Below, one piece after another: positions 29,511 through 37,929 of a DNA stretch of 41,473 nucleotides (position 1 is its first letter; each line of letters opens with the position of its first letter). Origin of the DNA: an uncultured Eubacteriales bacterium (GTDB lineage: Bacteria > Bacillota > Clostridia > Christensenellales > QAND01). A program made the translations under genes and the position numbers. Under the pieces are notes generated by a model that saw only the letters and a program-made list of their open reading frames with translations, made no database searches and was not told where the DNA came from. The DNA is taken from positions 1-41,473 of the forward strand of contig UREB01000001.1 in NCBI GenBank assembly GCA_900546685.1, written 5' to 3'.

Positions 29511-30995
29511 TTAAAGAGAGAACGGGTTCTCCCCTTCATAGAGCATGGTCTTGGGGCGGTTGAAATCCGCCTTGGCGCCCAATAGGCTGAGCACAGTATA
29601 GAGGTTTTTGCCCGCCTTTTCAAACGCTACCACCCCATGGTGCGGGAAGCGGTTTTTCACCAGCACATGGCGATAGAACCGGCGCATTTCCGGGATGGCG
29701 ATGACGCCGATGCCGCCAAACGAGCACGGATCCACATCCAACACGCTGCCCTCTGCCACATAGCCGCGCAATACGCACCGGGCATCGCCCTGCAAACGGA
29801 ACAGCGTAATGTCGGACGGCGCGATGGCTCCCTCGATGGTGCCGCGGGTAATGACGGGTTCGCCACAGTTTTCCAAGTTGCGGTTCATGATGAGCTGGTA
29901 TTTCATCTCGGCGTTTACCAGGCGCTCCTTGCAGGTGTTGCCGCAGTGGAAGCCCATGAACACCTCATCGCCGGCCAAGCCGGTCTGCTGTTGGATGTGC
30001 TTTTGGTACATCTCTTTGGGCACGGTGTTGTTGATATCCAGCAGCGTGACGCTCTGGCCGGTGACGCACTGGGCGATGAATTCCGAAAGCGCGCCGTAAA
30101 TATCCACCTCGCAGGAAACCGGGATGCCCCGGCCCGTCAAGCGGGAGTTGACATAGCAGGGCACAAAGCCGAACGCTTCCTGGAACGCCGGCCAGCATTT
30201 GCCCGCGATGGCCACGTATTCGCTCATGCCGCGGTTGTTTTCCACCCAATCCAGCAGGGTAATCTCGTACTGCGCCAATTTCGGCAGAATTTCCGGCATT
30301 TTATTGCCGTCGCCCAGCTCTGCTTCCATATCCTTGACCACTTCCGGGATACGCGGGTCGTTTTCATGGGCGTTAAAGCTCATAAACAGATCCAGCTCGC
30401 TGTTTTCCTGGATTTCCACGCCCAGGTCAAACAGCGGGGCAATGGGCGCGTTGCACGCCACAAAATCCGTCGGGCGCGGGCCAAAGCCGAAGATTTTGAG
30501 CTTTTTCACCCCGATGAGCGCACATGCCACCGGCAAAAATTCGTCCTGGATCACAGCGGCCAATTCCTCCGGCATGCCGACGGGCTCTTCCGGAATAAAG
30601 GCCTTTACGCCGCGGATCCCGAGGTTATAGCTGGCGTTCAAAAGCCCACAGTACGCGTCGCCGCGGCTGGAAGCCAAGACCGCGATATCCTCTTCGGCCG
30701 CCGCCACAAACATCACCGGGCCGTCAAAATGCTGGGCCACCAGCGTTTCCGGGCCTTCCGGGCCGAAGTTGCCCAGATACATCACCAGCGCATTGCATTC
30801 CTTTTGCGCCAGCTCCTCCAGCGCCTTTTTGGCGTCCAGCTCGTTTTCCACGGTGGTTTGGATCTCTACCGCCTCTACGCCCCGCGCTGCCAGCGCCTGA
30901 ATCAGCGTCGTGCGTCTGCGTTCAGACAGGTCGATAGGGAAACAGTCACGGCTGACCGCGACCACGCCTAATTTCACTTTGGGAATGTTGATCAT
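29511..30995 (-). CDS. L-fucose/L-arabinose isomerase-family protein
   Basis: 494 residues. The N-terminal half has Rossmann-like domains (LGVVAVSRDCFPIDLSERRR, NALVMYLGNFGPEGPETLVA). The C-terminal half carries the likely metal site: E296 (PVSCEVDIYG) and D320 (VTLLDINNTV), 24 residues apart as Glu337 and Asp361 are in E. coli FucI, and a His in RFPHHGVVAFE near 452. FucI itself is about 590 residues, so this is a shorter relative. It would convert an aldose to a ketose. AAGGAGG precedes the ATG. It lies between the kinase and the cupin isomerase genes. Confidence 0.86.
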   Translation of the reverse strand: MINIPKVKLGVVAVSRDCFPIDLSERRRTTLIQALAARGVEAVEIQTTVENELDAKKALEELAQKECNALVMYLGNFGPEGPETLVAQHFDGPVMFVAAAEEDIAVLASSRGDAYCGLLNASYNLGIRGVKAFIPEEPVGMPEELAAVIQDEFLPVACALIGVKKLKIFGFGPRPTDFVACNAPIAPLFDLGVEIQENSELDLFMSFNAHENDPRIPEVVKDMEAELGDGNKMPEILPKLAQYEITLLDWVENNRGMSEYVAIAGKCWPAFQEAFGFVPCYVNSRLTGRGIPVSCEVDIYGALSEFIAQCVTGQSVTLLDINNTVPKEMYQKHIQQQTGLAGDEVFMGFHCGNTCKERLVNAEMKYQLIMNRNLENCGEPVITRGTIEGAIAPSDITLFRLQGDARCVLRGYVAEGSVLDVDPCSFGGIGVIAIPEMRRFYRHVLVKNRFPHHGVVAFEKAGKNLYTVLSLLGAKADFNRPKTMLYEGENPFSL

Positions 30996-31010
30996 TTGTC
31001 TTGTGCCTCC

Positions 31011-32525
31011 TTATTTTGCTTGTATTGTCTGCAAGGCTTGGTATAGCTTGGTATAGGTCTGGTAGGGCGCTTCATAGCGCTCTGCATCGGCAGAAGGTTC
31101 TGTAACGTCCTGTACGCGCAGGATTTCCAGCGCCTGCGGCAGGCTTTCCCACAGCCCGCAGCCCGCGCCCGCCACCAGCGCCGCGCCAAATGCGCCGCCC
31201 TCGGCTGCGCCGTAGGTCTGTAAGACCGGCAGGCGGAACACGTCCGCGATGATGCGCCGCCACAATTTGCTCTTGCTGCCGCCGCCGGAGATGACGATCT
31301 CCGTCGGCTTTTTATAGCTGGGCATCTGCTCCATCAATTCTGCCACCTGCCTGAGCGAGTACGCCACGCCCTCCAACACGGCCCGGGCAAAATCGCCGTC
31401 GGTATTGAGCGCCGTGATGCCGACAAACGCGCCGCGGGCGTCCGGGTCGTTGACCGGGCACCGCTCGCCGGACAGATACGGCAAAAACAGCAGCCCCTGC
31501 GCGCCGGGCCCCGCCGCCTCGGCCGCCAGATCCCACAGGGCAAAGGGCGTGGTGCCCTTGCTTTGCGCCTGGCGCTGCTTGTCCTGCCCGAAGGTGTTTT
31601 GGAACCAGGCCAGGCTGCCCGCCGCCGCCAGCGTGATGCCGGCCGCATGCCACATGCCGGGCGCGTTGTTGCAAAAGACCTGCAATTTGCCCTCCGGGTT
31701 TTCCATAAACGAGGGCAGGCCGGTGGCCACTACGCCGCTGGTGCCCAGCACCAGGCCCAGCCGGCCGGGCTCTGTTAGGCCCATGGCGGTGGTGGAGATC
31801 ACCGCGTCCCCGCCGCCGCCCACCACAGGCACGCCCGCCGGCACGCCGGTCTGCGCTGCCGCAGCTTCGGTGACTGTGCCGCGGATCTCTGTGGATTCGA
31901 TGCACCGGCCGAACAGGTCTTTGGATAGGCCGAGCTTTGCCAGCAGCCCATCGTGGAATTTTCTGTTTTTTACATCAAACAGGCCGGTGCCCGAAGCGTC
32001 CGACACTTCCGTTGCCAATTCGCCGGTCAGCTGATAGCCGATATAGTCCTTGGGATTTAAGATCTTTACCGTTTTGGCAAAGTTTTCGGGCTCATTTTCC
32101 CGCATCCAGAGGATCTTGCCGCCGGTAAACCCGGTGAGCATGCGGTTGTTTGTCATGGAAAGCAGCCCCGAAAGCCCGCCGGCAGCGCGGGTGATCTCCT
32201 CGCACTGCGATGCGGTGCGCTGGTCGTTCCACAAAAGCGCGCGGCGCACCACGGCACCGTTTTCATCCAGCGCCACCATGCCGTGCATCTGGCCGGACAG
32301 GCCGATGCCCACGATCTCGGTATGCTCCAGGCGGCTTGTCACCTTTTTTAGCGTTTCTGCCGCCGCCTGCCACCAATCCTCCGGCGCCTGCTCGTTCCAG
32401 CCCGGCTTGGGTGTGTAAAGCGGATAGCTTACCAGCGCGCTGGCCAAAATCTTGCCGTCCTGGTCTACGGCGATGGTCTTGGTGCCGGATGTGCCAATAT
32501 CAATGCCAATGACGCATTGGTTCAT
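31011..32525 (-). CDS. xylB: Xylulokinase (FGGY carbohydrate kinase)
   Basis: 504 residues, family length. ATP-dependent phosphorylation of a ketose, D-xylulose in the standard case. Motifs: VIGIDIGTSGTKTIAVD (phosphate loop), GIGLSGQMHGMV (the xylulokinase substrate motif), RALLWNDQRT, the catalytic Asp in VVGGGGDAVIS, LVLGTSGVV, FLPYLSGERCPVNDPDAR and the FGGY-type GGGSKSKLWRRIIADVF. The start at 32523-32525 (MNQCVIGID) has AAAGGAG upstream. It is the first gene of the sugar operon. No clear promoter with both boxes was found in the 160 bases before it, and no transporter or regulator gene is adjacent. Confidence 0.92.
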   Translation of the reverse strand: MNQCVIGIDIGTSGTKTIAVDQDGKILASALVSYPLYTPKPGWNEQAPEDWWQAAAETLKKVTSRLEHTEIVGIGLSGQMHGMVALDENGAVVRRALLWNDQRTASQCEEITRAAGGLSGLLSMTNNRMLTGFTGGKILWMRENEPENFAKTVKILNPKDYIGYQLTGELATEVSDASGTGLFDVKNRKFHDGLLAKLGLSKDLFGRCIESTEIRGTVTEAAAAQTGVPAGVPVVGGGGDAVISTTAMGLTEPGRLGLVLGTSGVVATGLPSFMENPEGKLQVFCNNAPGMWHAAGITLAAAGSLAWFQNTFGQDKQRQAQSKGTTPFALWDLAAEAAGPGAQGLLFLPYLSGERCPVNDPDARGAFVGITALNTDGDFARAVLEGVAYSLRQVAELMEQMPSYKKPTEIVISGGGSKSKLWRRIIADVFRLPVLQTYGAAEGGAFGAALVAGAGCGLWESLPQALEILRVQDVTEPSADAERYEAPYQTYTKLYQALQTIQAK

Positions 32526-32686
32526 CGTTTCGCTCCTTTCACCCCGCATGGCAGCAGGGTTCTCCGTATGTTCCCTTGTATCCTTATAGCCGTACTCATT
32601 TTACCATATTCTTGGGCATGCAGCGCATCGATTTGTCCGCCCTGCCCGGCGTTGGCCCTTTGGCGCTGCCGAAAAACGGCGCAAAG

Positions 32687-32713
32687 AAAAAAGGGAGCCG
32701 TGCCGGCTCCCTT
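32687..32713 (-). terminator. Intrinsic terminator of darA
   Basis: Stem AAGGGAGCCG / CGGCTCCCTT with loop TGC and a T-run on the minus strand. It isolates darA from the sugar operon downstream. Confidence 0.9.
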
Positions 32714-32725
32714 TCTGTGTGCTTT

Positions 32726-33061
32726 TTACATTCTTCTAAACTGCTCTACATCCAGGATAAACACCGTGGCCCCGCCCACCGAGACCTCGACGGGATAGGG
32801 AATGTAAAACCCGGTGGTATCCACCGACGGCGCCACCGCGGACACCGTTTGCTTGCGCGCTTTGCAGACCGATTCGATGATGCCCAGCACCTCTTCAAGC
32901 TTAGATTCCTCTACGCCGATCATCACCGTCGTATTGCCCGTGCGCAAAAAGCCGCCGCTTGTGGCCAGGCGCGTGGACCGGAAGCCCTCCTTGACCAGGG
33001 CATTGTTCAGCTTTTGGTTATCTTCGTTTTGCACAATGGCAATGACCAATTTCATGCTCAT
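32726..33061 (-). CDS. darA: Cyclic-di-AMP receptor (DarA/PstA family)
   Basis: 111 residues, family length. PII-like protein that binds c-di-AMP. The blocks KLVIAIVQNEDNQKLNNALV, GFRSTRLATSGGFLRTGNTT and MIGVEESKLEEVLGII are characteristic, and the C-terminal VEVSVGGATVFILDVEQFRR closes the fold. The start at 33059-33061 (MSMKLV) is chosen for the GGGAGG 8 bases upstream; the second ATG (33055) is also possible. It is a single-gene unit with its own -10 (TATAAT, 33111-33116) and terminator. Confidence 0.95.
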   Translation of the reverse strand: MSMKLVIAIVQNEDNQKLNNALVKEGFRSTRLATSGGFLRTGNTTVMIGVEESKLEEVLGIIESVCKARKQTVSAVAPSVDTTGFYIPYPVEVSVGGATVFILDVEQFRRM

Positions 33062-33110
33062 ACAATCTGCCTCCCTTTTATACGGAAGTATTCTCTGTTT
33101 TTGTATTCTT

Positions 33111-33116
33111 ATTATA
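33111..33116 (-). promoter_or_regulatory. -10 box for darA
   Basis: A perfect TATAAT on the minus strand, 50 bases before the start codon. The -35 position (17-base spacer) is only a T-rich TTTCTT, so the promoter is inferred mainly from the -10. Confidence 0.5.
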
Positions 33117-33357
33117 CCCCATCCGCGGAAAAAAAGAAATGCCTTTTGCCGCCCTTTGGGCGCATAGCCTACCTTTTCTGCGCCCCGGCGCTTTTTGCTG
33201 CCGCAAAGCGCCCTTTTTCCCCCTTGCTTTGGACAAATATGCGCCATAATGCACAGAAATCCCCCTTAAAATTCGTTTATTCTTCATAAATTCGTAATAT
33301 TTGCTTGATTTTGCCGCAAAAAAATGTCACAATATCTTCACGAGGTGTTTTTTACAG

Positions 33358-34515
33358 ATGAAGGATTGCAAACAAACCCCGCCTGCGGCGTTTCCTTCCC
33401 GCAGGCAGACGGCCCAGCGCCCGGCTCGCACAGCCCCGGCCCCCGGCCGGAAGAACCGCTTACTGCTCTGGGTGGCCAGCGGGCTTGCTTGTTGCTTTGT
33501 GGCAAGTACAGGGCTTTTGATCGCGCTGCGCCCGGCCGCCAATGCGGATGAGGGCATCGCCCAGGGCCAGCTGGAAATCATAGATCCCAACGCGGAAGAG
33601 GTGGCAAAGGCGATGGCGCCCATCTCCGCTTCGGCCGGCACGGCCGAGGGCCAGGTGACCATCACCGTCAACGGCACGCCCGCGGTATCCGTGGCCAACG
33701 AGCAGGCCGCGCAGACCGTGCTGACAAACGTGCTCTCCTCCCAGACCGTGGAAAACGGCAAGGCGGAATTTGTGGACAAGGTAGAGGTAACGCCGTATGC
33801 CGAAGGGTCCTCCGTGCTGGGGCAGGAGGAGGCCACGATGGTGCTTTGCACCGAAAAGGCGCTGAATGTCAAATGCACGGTGGAAAAGACGGAGGAGGAA
33901 GCCATCCCCTTTGAAACGGTGAAGAAAAACGACAGCAGCCTGGTCAAAGGCTCCACCAAGACCAAAACGCAGGGCGAAGAGGGCCTGCGCCGCAAGACCA
34001 CGACCATCACCTACCTAAACGGGCAGGAAACGGCACGCAAAGAGGGCGAATTTAAGACCGTGAAAGAGCCGGTGGACAAGGTCGTGCTGGTGGGAACGAA
34101 AAAAAAGACCAGCAGCAACAATAACAACGGCAGCGCCATCAAGGGCGCGCCCTCGTTTGGCTGGCCGGTCAGCGGCCGCATCACCTCCCCGTACGGCACG
34201 CGGGATGGCAGGCTGCATGCCGGCATAGACATCGGCAAGCCCATCGGCAGCGCCGTGAAGGCCTCGGCGGCCGGCACGGTGACGCGCGCGGGCAGCGCCG
34301 GCGACTATGGCATTTTGGTGGAGATCAACCACGGCAACGGGTGGGTTACCCGCTATGCACACAACAGCAGCGTGAAGGTGAAGGTAGGCCAAAAGGTTTC
34401 CAAAGGCCAAACCATTGCGCTGTCCGGCAACACGGGGCGGAGCACCGGGCCGCATGTGCACTTTGAGATCCGCTACAACGGATCGGCGAAAAACCCGATG
34501 ACCTATCTGCCATAA
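33358..34515 (+). CDS. M23 peptidase with a G5 domain, membrane-anchored
   Basis: 385 residues. A basic, proline-rich cytosolic tail, one membrane segment (about 38-58, LLLWVASGLACCFVASTGLL), a linker, a G5 domain (about 195-255, ending ARKEGEFKTVKEPVDKVVLV), and a LytM/M23 zinc peptidase domain with GRITSPYGTRDGRLHAGIDI (His and Asp ligands) and GRSTGPHVHFEIRY (H-x-H). It cuts peptidoglycan cross-links outside the membrane. All zinc ligands are present, so it is probably active. The start at 33358 (MKDCKQTPP) has only a weak GAGGTG 12 bases upstream. It is divergent from darA and followed by a terminator. Confidence 0.92.
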   Translation: MKDCKQTPPAAFPSRRQTAQRPARTAPAPGRKNRLLLWVASGLACCFVASTGLLIALRPAANADEGIAQGQLEIIDPNAEEVAKAMAPISASAGTAEGQVTITVNGTPAVSVANEQAAQTVLTNVLSSQTVENGKAEFVDKVEVTPYAEGSSVLGQEEATMVLCTEKALNVKCTVEKTEEEAIPFETVKKNDSSLVKGSTKTKTQGEEGLRRKTTTITYLNGQETARKEGEFKTVKEPVDKVVLVGTKKKTSSNNNNGSAIKGAPSFGWPVSGRITSPYGTRDGRLHAGIDIGKPIGSAVKASAAGTVTRAGSAGDYGILVEINHGNGWVTRYAHNSSVKVKVGQKVSKGQTIALSGNTGRSTGPHVHFEIRYNGSAKNPMTYLP

Positions 34516-34530
34516 GCATCCCAGCATGCA

Positions 34531-34563
34531 AAAGGCTGCGCATCGATGATGCGCGGCCTTTTT
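34531..34563 (+). terminator. Intrinsic terminator of the M23 peptidase gene
   Basis: Stem AAAGGCTGCGCATC / GATGCGCGGCCTTT with one T-G mismatch pair, loop GAT, then T-run. Confidence 0.9.
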
Positions 34564-34658
34564 GTTTGCCTTTCACCCCCTGCGGCAGGTGCGCATAGGG
34601 TATAGGCGGAACGATACGAACCAATGTATATATGCCTAATACAGAAAGGGGAAGCCCT

Positions 34659-35639
34659 ATGAACCAATGCATTTTTTTGGAAAAGGAGGCCCGGCAAATC
34701 TCAGCGGAAAACGCCCGGCCGCCCTTGCCCTTCCAGCTGCCGCCTGCGCTGGGGCGCGCAGCGATCAGCGCCGCGCAGGATGCGCCCGTGTGCCTGTACC
34801 CGGCCGATATTTCTCATGTTACGGTGGATACCGGGCGCTGGGGCAGAGTCCCTACGGCGCTGATCGCTCCCAAAGCCCCCTGCCGGCCCGGCGGCGTCAT
34901 CCTCTACATACACGGGGGCGGCTGGGTATTCGGCAGCCTGCACACGCATAAAAAGCTGGTGTGTGAATTGGCCGCGCGCACCGGCCGCGTGGTGGTATTT
35001 CCGGAATACAGCCTTTCGCCCGAGGCCAAATACCCCACCGCGCTGGAGCAATGCTATACCGTGCTGTGCCAGCTGCCCCTGCTCTTGCAGCAGGCGGGCC
35101 TTGGCTGCAAGCCCGGCCCCTTGGCGGTGGCGGGGGATAGCGCCGGCGGCAACCTGGCTACGGCGCTGGCCCTGCTGGCTTTGCAGCGCGGCGGCCCTGC
35201 CATCGACGGCCAGCTGCTGTATTATCCCGTTACAAACTTTGCCTTTGATACGCCTTCCTACCATGCCTTTGCCTGCGGCTATTCGCTCTACCGGGCGGGC
35301 ATGCAGTGGTTTTGGCGGCAATATCTTGCCACGCCCAGCCAAGGCCTATTGTACACCGCCTCCCCGCTGCGTGCGCCGCTGGGCCTGCTGTCTGGCCTGC
35401 CCCGCACCATGATCGTCAACGGCGAAGCGGATGTGCTAAGGGACGACGGCGCGGCCTATGCCAAGCGCCTTTGCCAGGCGGGCGTCAGCGTCACCCGGCT
35501 GGTTATCAGCGGCACGATCCACGATTTTGTCATGCTCAACGCGCTGGACAATACCAACGCCTGCCGCATCGCCATGGACGCTTCGGTGGCCTGGCTGTGC
35601 CGTACGGATCGGCCCTGCCCTACCCCCAACCATCGTTGA
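34659..35639 (+). CDS. Alpha/beta hydrolase, hormone-sensitive-lipase type
   Basis: 326 residues. The oxyanion motif HGGGW (85-89), nucleophile GDSAGGN (Ser161), and likely Asp258 (NGEADVLRDD) and His288 (TIHDF) make a full catalytic triad of the HSL esterase family. It hydrolyses an ester of unknown nature; there is no signal peptide, so it acts in the cytosol. The start at 34659 (MNQCIFLEK) has AAAGGGGAAG upstream; another in-frame ATG lies 27 bases earlier. It is a single gene between two terminators. Confidence 0.9.
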   Translation: MNQCIFLEKEARQISAENARPPLPFQLPPALGRAAISAAQDAPVCLYPADISHVTVDTGRWGRVPTALIAPKAPCRPGGVILYIHGGGWVFGSLHTHKKLVCELAARTGRVVVFPEYSLSPEAKYPTALEQCYTVLCQLPLLLQQAGLGCKPGPLAVAGDSAGGNLATALALLALQRGGPAIDGQLLYYPVTNFAFDTPSYHAFACGYSLYRAGMQWFWRQYLATPSQGLLYTASPLRAPLGLLSGLPRTMIVNGEADVLRDDGAAYAKRLCQAGVSVTRLVISGTIHDFVMLNALDNTNACRIAMDASVAWLCRTDRPCPTPNHR

Positions 35640-35645
35640 ATTTCC

Positions 35646-35678
35646 AAAAAAGCGCGCCCCCTGGGCCGCGCTTTTTTT
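35646..35678 (+). terminator. Intrinsic terminator of the hydrolase gene
   Basis: Stem AAAAAAGCGCG / CGCGCTTTTTT with a C/G-rich loop and T-run. Confidence 0.88.
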
Positions 35679-35749
35679 GCGCGGCTCTGTTTTTTTGCTC
35701 TGGTTTGCGGTATGATGGGGGTACGCTTTGAAAGGGGGGGACCTTTGCT

Positions 35750-36787
35750 ATGGATCATATGGCAGACCAAACCTATCTACTGGATTTCCTAGTGCGGCTT
35801 TTGCGCACCCACAGCCCCAGCGGCTACACCGAAAATGCGGCGCAGCTGGTGGCCCGGGAAGCTGAGCGCTTCGGCTATATTCCGCACAGAAGCAACAAGG
35901 GCAACGTCATCGTGCCCGTCAAGGGGCGCAGCAGCGAAAAGCATGTATCGATGTGTGCGCATATCGACACCCTAGGGCTGATGGTGCGCTCTGTGGCCGA
36001 GGACGGCCTGCTGCGCTTTGCGCGCATCGGCGGCCCGCTGCTGCCCACGCTGGATGGCGCCTACTGCACGCTGTATACCCGCAGCCAAAAGGCGTATACC
36101 GGCACGGTGCTGTCGCTATCCCCTGCCACCCATGTGTTTGATGACGCCGCCACCCGCCCGCGCGATGAAAAGAACATGGCCGTGCGCCTGGATGAGGCGG
36201 TGCACAGCCCGGAGGACGCGGCAGCGCTCGGCATCATGACGGGCGATTATCTCTGCCTGGACCCCAAAACCGTGGTGACGGACAGCGGCTATATCAAATC
36301 CCGCTTTTTGGATGATAAAGCCAGCGCCGCCTGCCTGATGGCCTTATTGCGCCACATGGTGCAGCAGGAGATCTATCCGCAGTATGATACCGACATCATC
36401 TTTACCGTCCATGAGGAAGTGGGCCATGGCGCGGCGGCGTTTGCCGGTTACAATGAGCTTTTATGTGTGGATATGGGCTGCGTAGGAGAGGATCTTGCCT
36501 GTACGGAGCGGCAGGTTTCCATCTGCGCCAAGGATACCTCCGGCCCTTACGACTATGAGATGACCGGGCGGCTGATCGGCCTGGCCACCCAGCACCAGCT
36601 GCCCTTTGCGGTGGATATTTATCCGCATTACAGTTCGGATGCGTCGGTGGCGCTTGCTGCGGGGTGCGATACGCGCTGCGCGCTCATCGGCCCGGGCGTG
36701 CATGCCTCCCACGGCATGGAGCGCACCCACATCGATGCGCTGATGGCAACGCTGCGCTTGATCGCGCTTTATGCAGCGCTGGGTTAA
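35750..36787 (+). CDS. M42 family metallopeptidase
   Basis: 345 residues. Di-metal aminopeptidase of the M42 family, cytosolic. The ligands appear in order: CAHIDTLGLMV (His-x-Asp), KSRFLDDKASAAC (bridging Asp), FTVHEEVGHGAA (Glu-Glu), LLCVDMG (Asp), and ASHGMERTH (last His). The PA-like insert between about 85 and 165 is of normal size. It trims N-terminal residues of short peptides. The start at 35750 (MDHMADQTY) follows a G-run that acts as ribosome binding site; a second ATG at 35759 is possible. Terminator follows. Confidence 0.93.
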   Translation: MDHMADQTYLLDFLVRLLRTHSPSGYTENAAQLVAREAERFGYIPHRSNKGNVIVPVKGRSSEKHVSMCAHIDTLGLMVRSVAEDGLLRFARIGGPLLPTLDGAYCTLYTRSQKAYTGTVLSLSPATHVFDDAATRPRDEKNMAVRLDEAVHSPEDAAALGIMTGDYLCLDPKTVVTDSGYIKSRFLDDKASAACLMALLRHMVQQEIYPQYDTDIIFTVHEEVGHGAAAFAGYNELLCVDMGCVGEDLACTERQVSICAKDTSGPYDYEMTGRLIGLATQHQLPFAVDIYPHYSSDASVALAAGCDTRCALIGPGVHASHGMERTHIDALMATLRLIALYAALG

Positions 36788-36798
36788 GCGGCTTTTTT

Positions 36799-36820
36799 GC
36801 GGCCCTTGGGCCGCTTTTTT
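36799..36820 (+). terminator. Intrinsic terminator of the M42 peptidase gene
   Basis: Stem GCGGCC / GGCCGC with loop CTTG and six T. Confidence 0.9.
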
Positions 36821-36822
36821 CA

Positions 36823-36852
36823 TTGAATTTCCCCCCCCTTTTCTGGTATGCT
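36823..36852 (+). promoter_or_regulatory. Promoter candidate upstream of the EamA transporter
   Basis: -35 TTGAAT (36823-36828), an 18-base spacer, and an extended -10 TGGTATGCT (TATGCT at 36847-36852). It would give a leader of about 130 bases before the TTG start at 36995. A second possible -10 (TATGAT, 36927-36932) lies closer but has no good -35. Confidence 0.45.
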
Positions 36853-36861
36853 AGGGGTAAC

Positions 36862-36906
36862 GTTTTTTTCACTTTTTTGCGGCGCTTGCCGATGGTTTTT
36901 TTCACT
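36862..36906 (+). repeat. Direct repeat in the leader of the EamA transporter
   Basis: GTTTTTTTCACT occurs at 36862-36873 and again at 36895-36906, 33 bases apart, with a small CGGC-GCTT-GCCG hairpin between. No gene lies in 36821-36994. Confidence 0.6.
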
Positions 36907-36994
36907 CAGTCGGGTTTGTTTTAAAATATGATTGGATTTTTATAAATTTTGCCGTGTCTGCGATGGCTGCGGCAGCAAATAGGAGGTTTTTTTC

Positions 36995-37912
36995 TTGTCC
37001 GTTCCCAAAAGCCATGCCATGGCGTATGCGGCCATGGCGCTGTATGTGGTTTGCAGCTCGCTGCTTTCCCCGATGTATAAGCCCTGCCTGGCGGCGGGCA
37101 TGCAGCCCATCACCACGATGATGGTGCGCTTTCTCATCGTGGGCGCGGGGCTGCTGCTCTTTTCCTTTTCCACCAAGCCCCGACGGGCGGAAAGCTGCGG
37201 GTTTTTAAAGCAGAAAAATGTTTTAGGGCGCATGGTGGTCTTGGGTGTGCTGCGCTCGATCGAGCTATTGCTATGGTCGTATGCGCTGCGCGGCACCAAC
37301 ACCTTTGTCGTCAATATCCTGGGCAACTCCTCCCCGCTGTTCGTGCTGGCGGCCAGCGTGCTGATCTACCATGAAAAGGTGCCGTTCAAGGTGGCCTGCG
37401 GGCTGGGGGTTACGCTGTGCGGGCTGCTCATCGTCTCGCTGTCCGGCGGCAGCGGCGGCGCCAACCCGCTGAGCATCGTGCTGATGCTCACCGCCGCGCT
37501 GGATTATACCGTATCGCTGTTCATCAGCCGCGATCTGCGCACCGGCGCGCATCCCGTGCCCACTGCGCTGTTGATGGGCGTGCAGTTTGCGGTATGTACC
37601 GTGATCTTCATCGGCTTTTGCCTGGTAACCGGCGCGCCGCTGTTCCCGTATACGCCGAAATTGTGGGCACTGGTGTTGGGCATCACGTTTTGCAATACAT
37701 TTTTGGGGCTCATCATCCCCATTTGGGCGCTGGGCACGCTAAAGCCTGCAACGGTCAGCATCATTTCGCTGGCCAATCCGCTGGCCTCTGCCATCACCTG
37801 CTATTTTTTCCTGGGCGAAGTGCCCAATCTTCAGGTGATCATCGGCGGGCTCATCGTGCTTTTGGGCCTATTCCTCTATATCTGGCAGGATGAAAAGGCA
37901 AAATTGGCCTAG
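36995..37912 (+). CDS. EamA/DMT-family transporter
   Basis: 305 residues with about ten membrane segments in two EamA halves: MYKPCLAAGMQPITTMMVRF and NTFVVNILGNSSPLFVLAAS in the first, and GTLKPATVSIISLANPLASA with FFLGEVPNLQVIIGGLIVLL in the second. It probably exports or imports a small metabolite; the substrate cannot be read. The start is TTG at 36995-36997, 8 bases after AGGAGG; the next ATG is 24 bases downstream and has no ribosome binding site. The methyltransferase gene starts 17 bases after its stop, so they share a transcript. Confidence 0.9.
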   Translation: MSVPKSHAMAYAAMALYVVCSSLLSPMYKPCLAAGMQPITTMMVRFLIVGAGLLLFSFSTKPRRAESCGFLKQKNVLGRMVVLGVLRSIELLLWSYALRGTNTFVVNILGNSSPLFVLAASVLIYHEKVPFKVACGLGVTLCGLLIVSLSGGSGGANPLSIVLMLTAALDYTVSLFISRDLRTGAHPVPTALLMGVQFAVCTVIFIGFCLVTGAPLFPYTPKLWALVLGITFCNTFLGLIIPIWALGTLKPATVSIISLANPLASAITCYFFLGEVPNLQVIIGGLIVLLGLFLYIWQDEKAKLA

Positions 37913-37929
37913 CGCATAGGAGGCTTTGG

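Noticed and set aside
28304..30971. Long plus-strand frames (395 and 444 codons) opposite the isomerase genes
   Set aside because: Both are mirror frames of the ManA-like and FucI-like genes, His/Ala/Arg-rich and without recognisable motifs.
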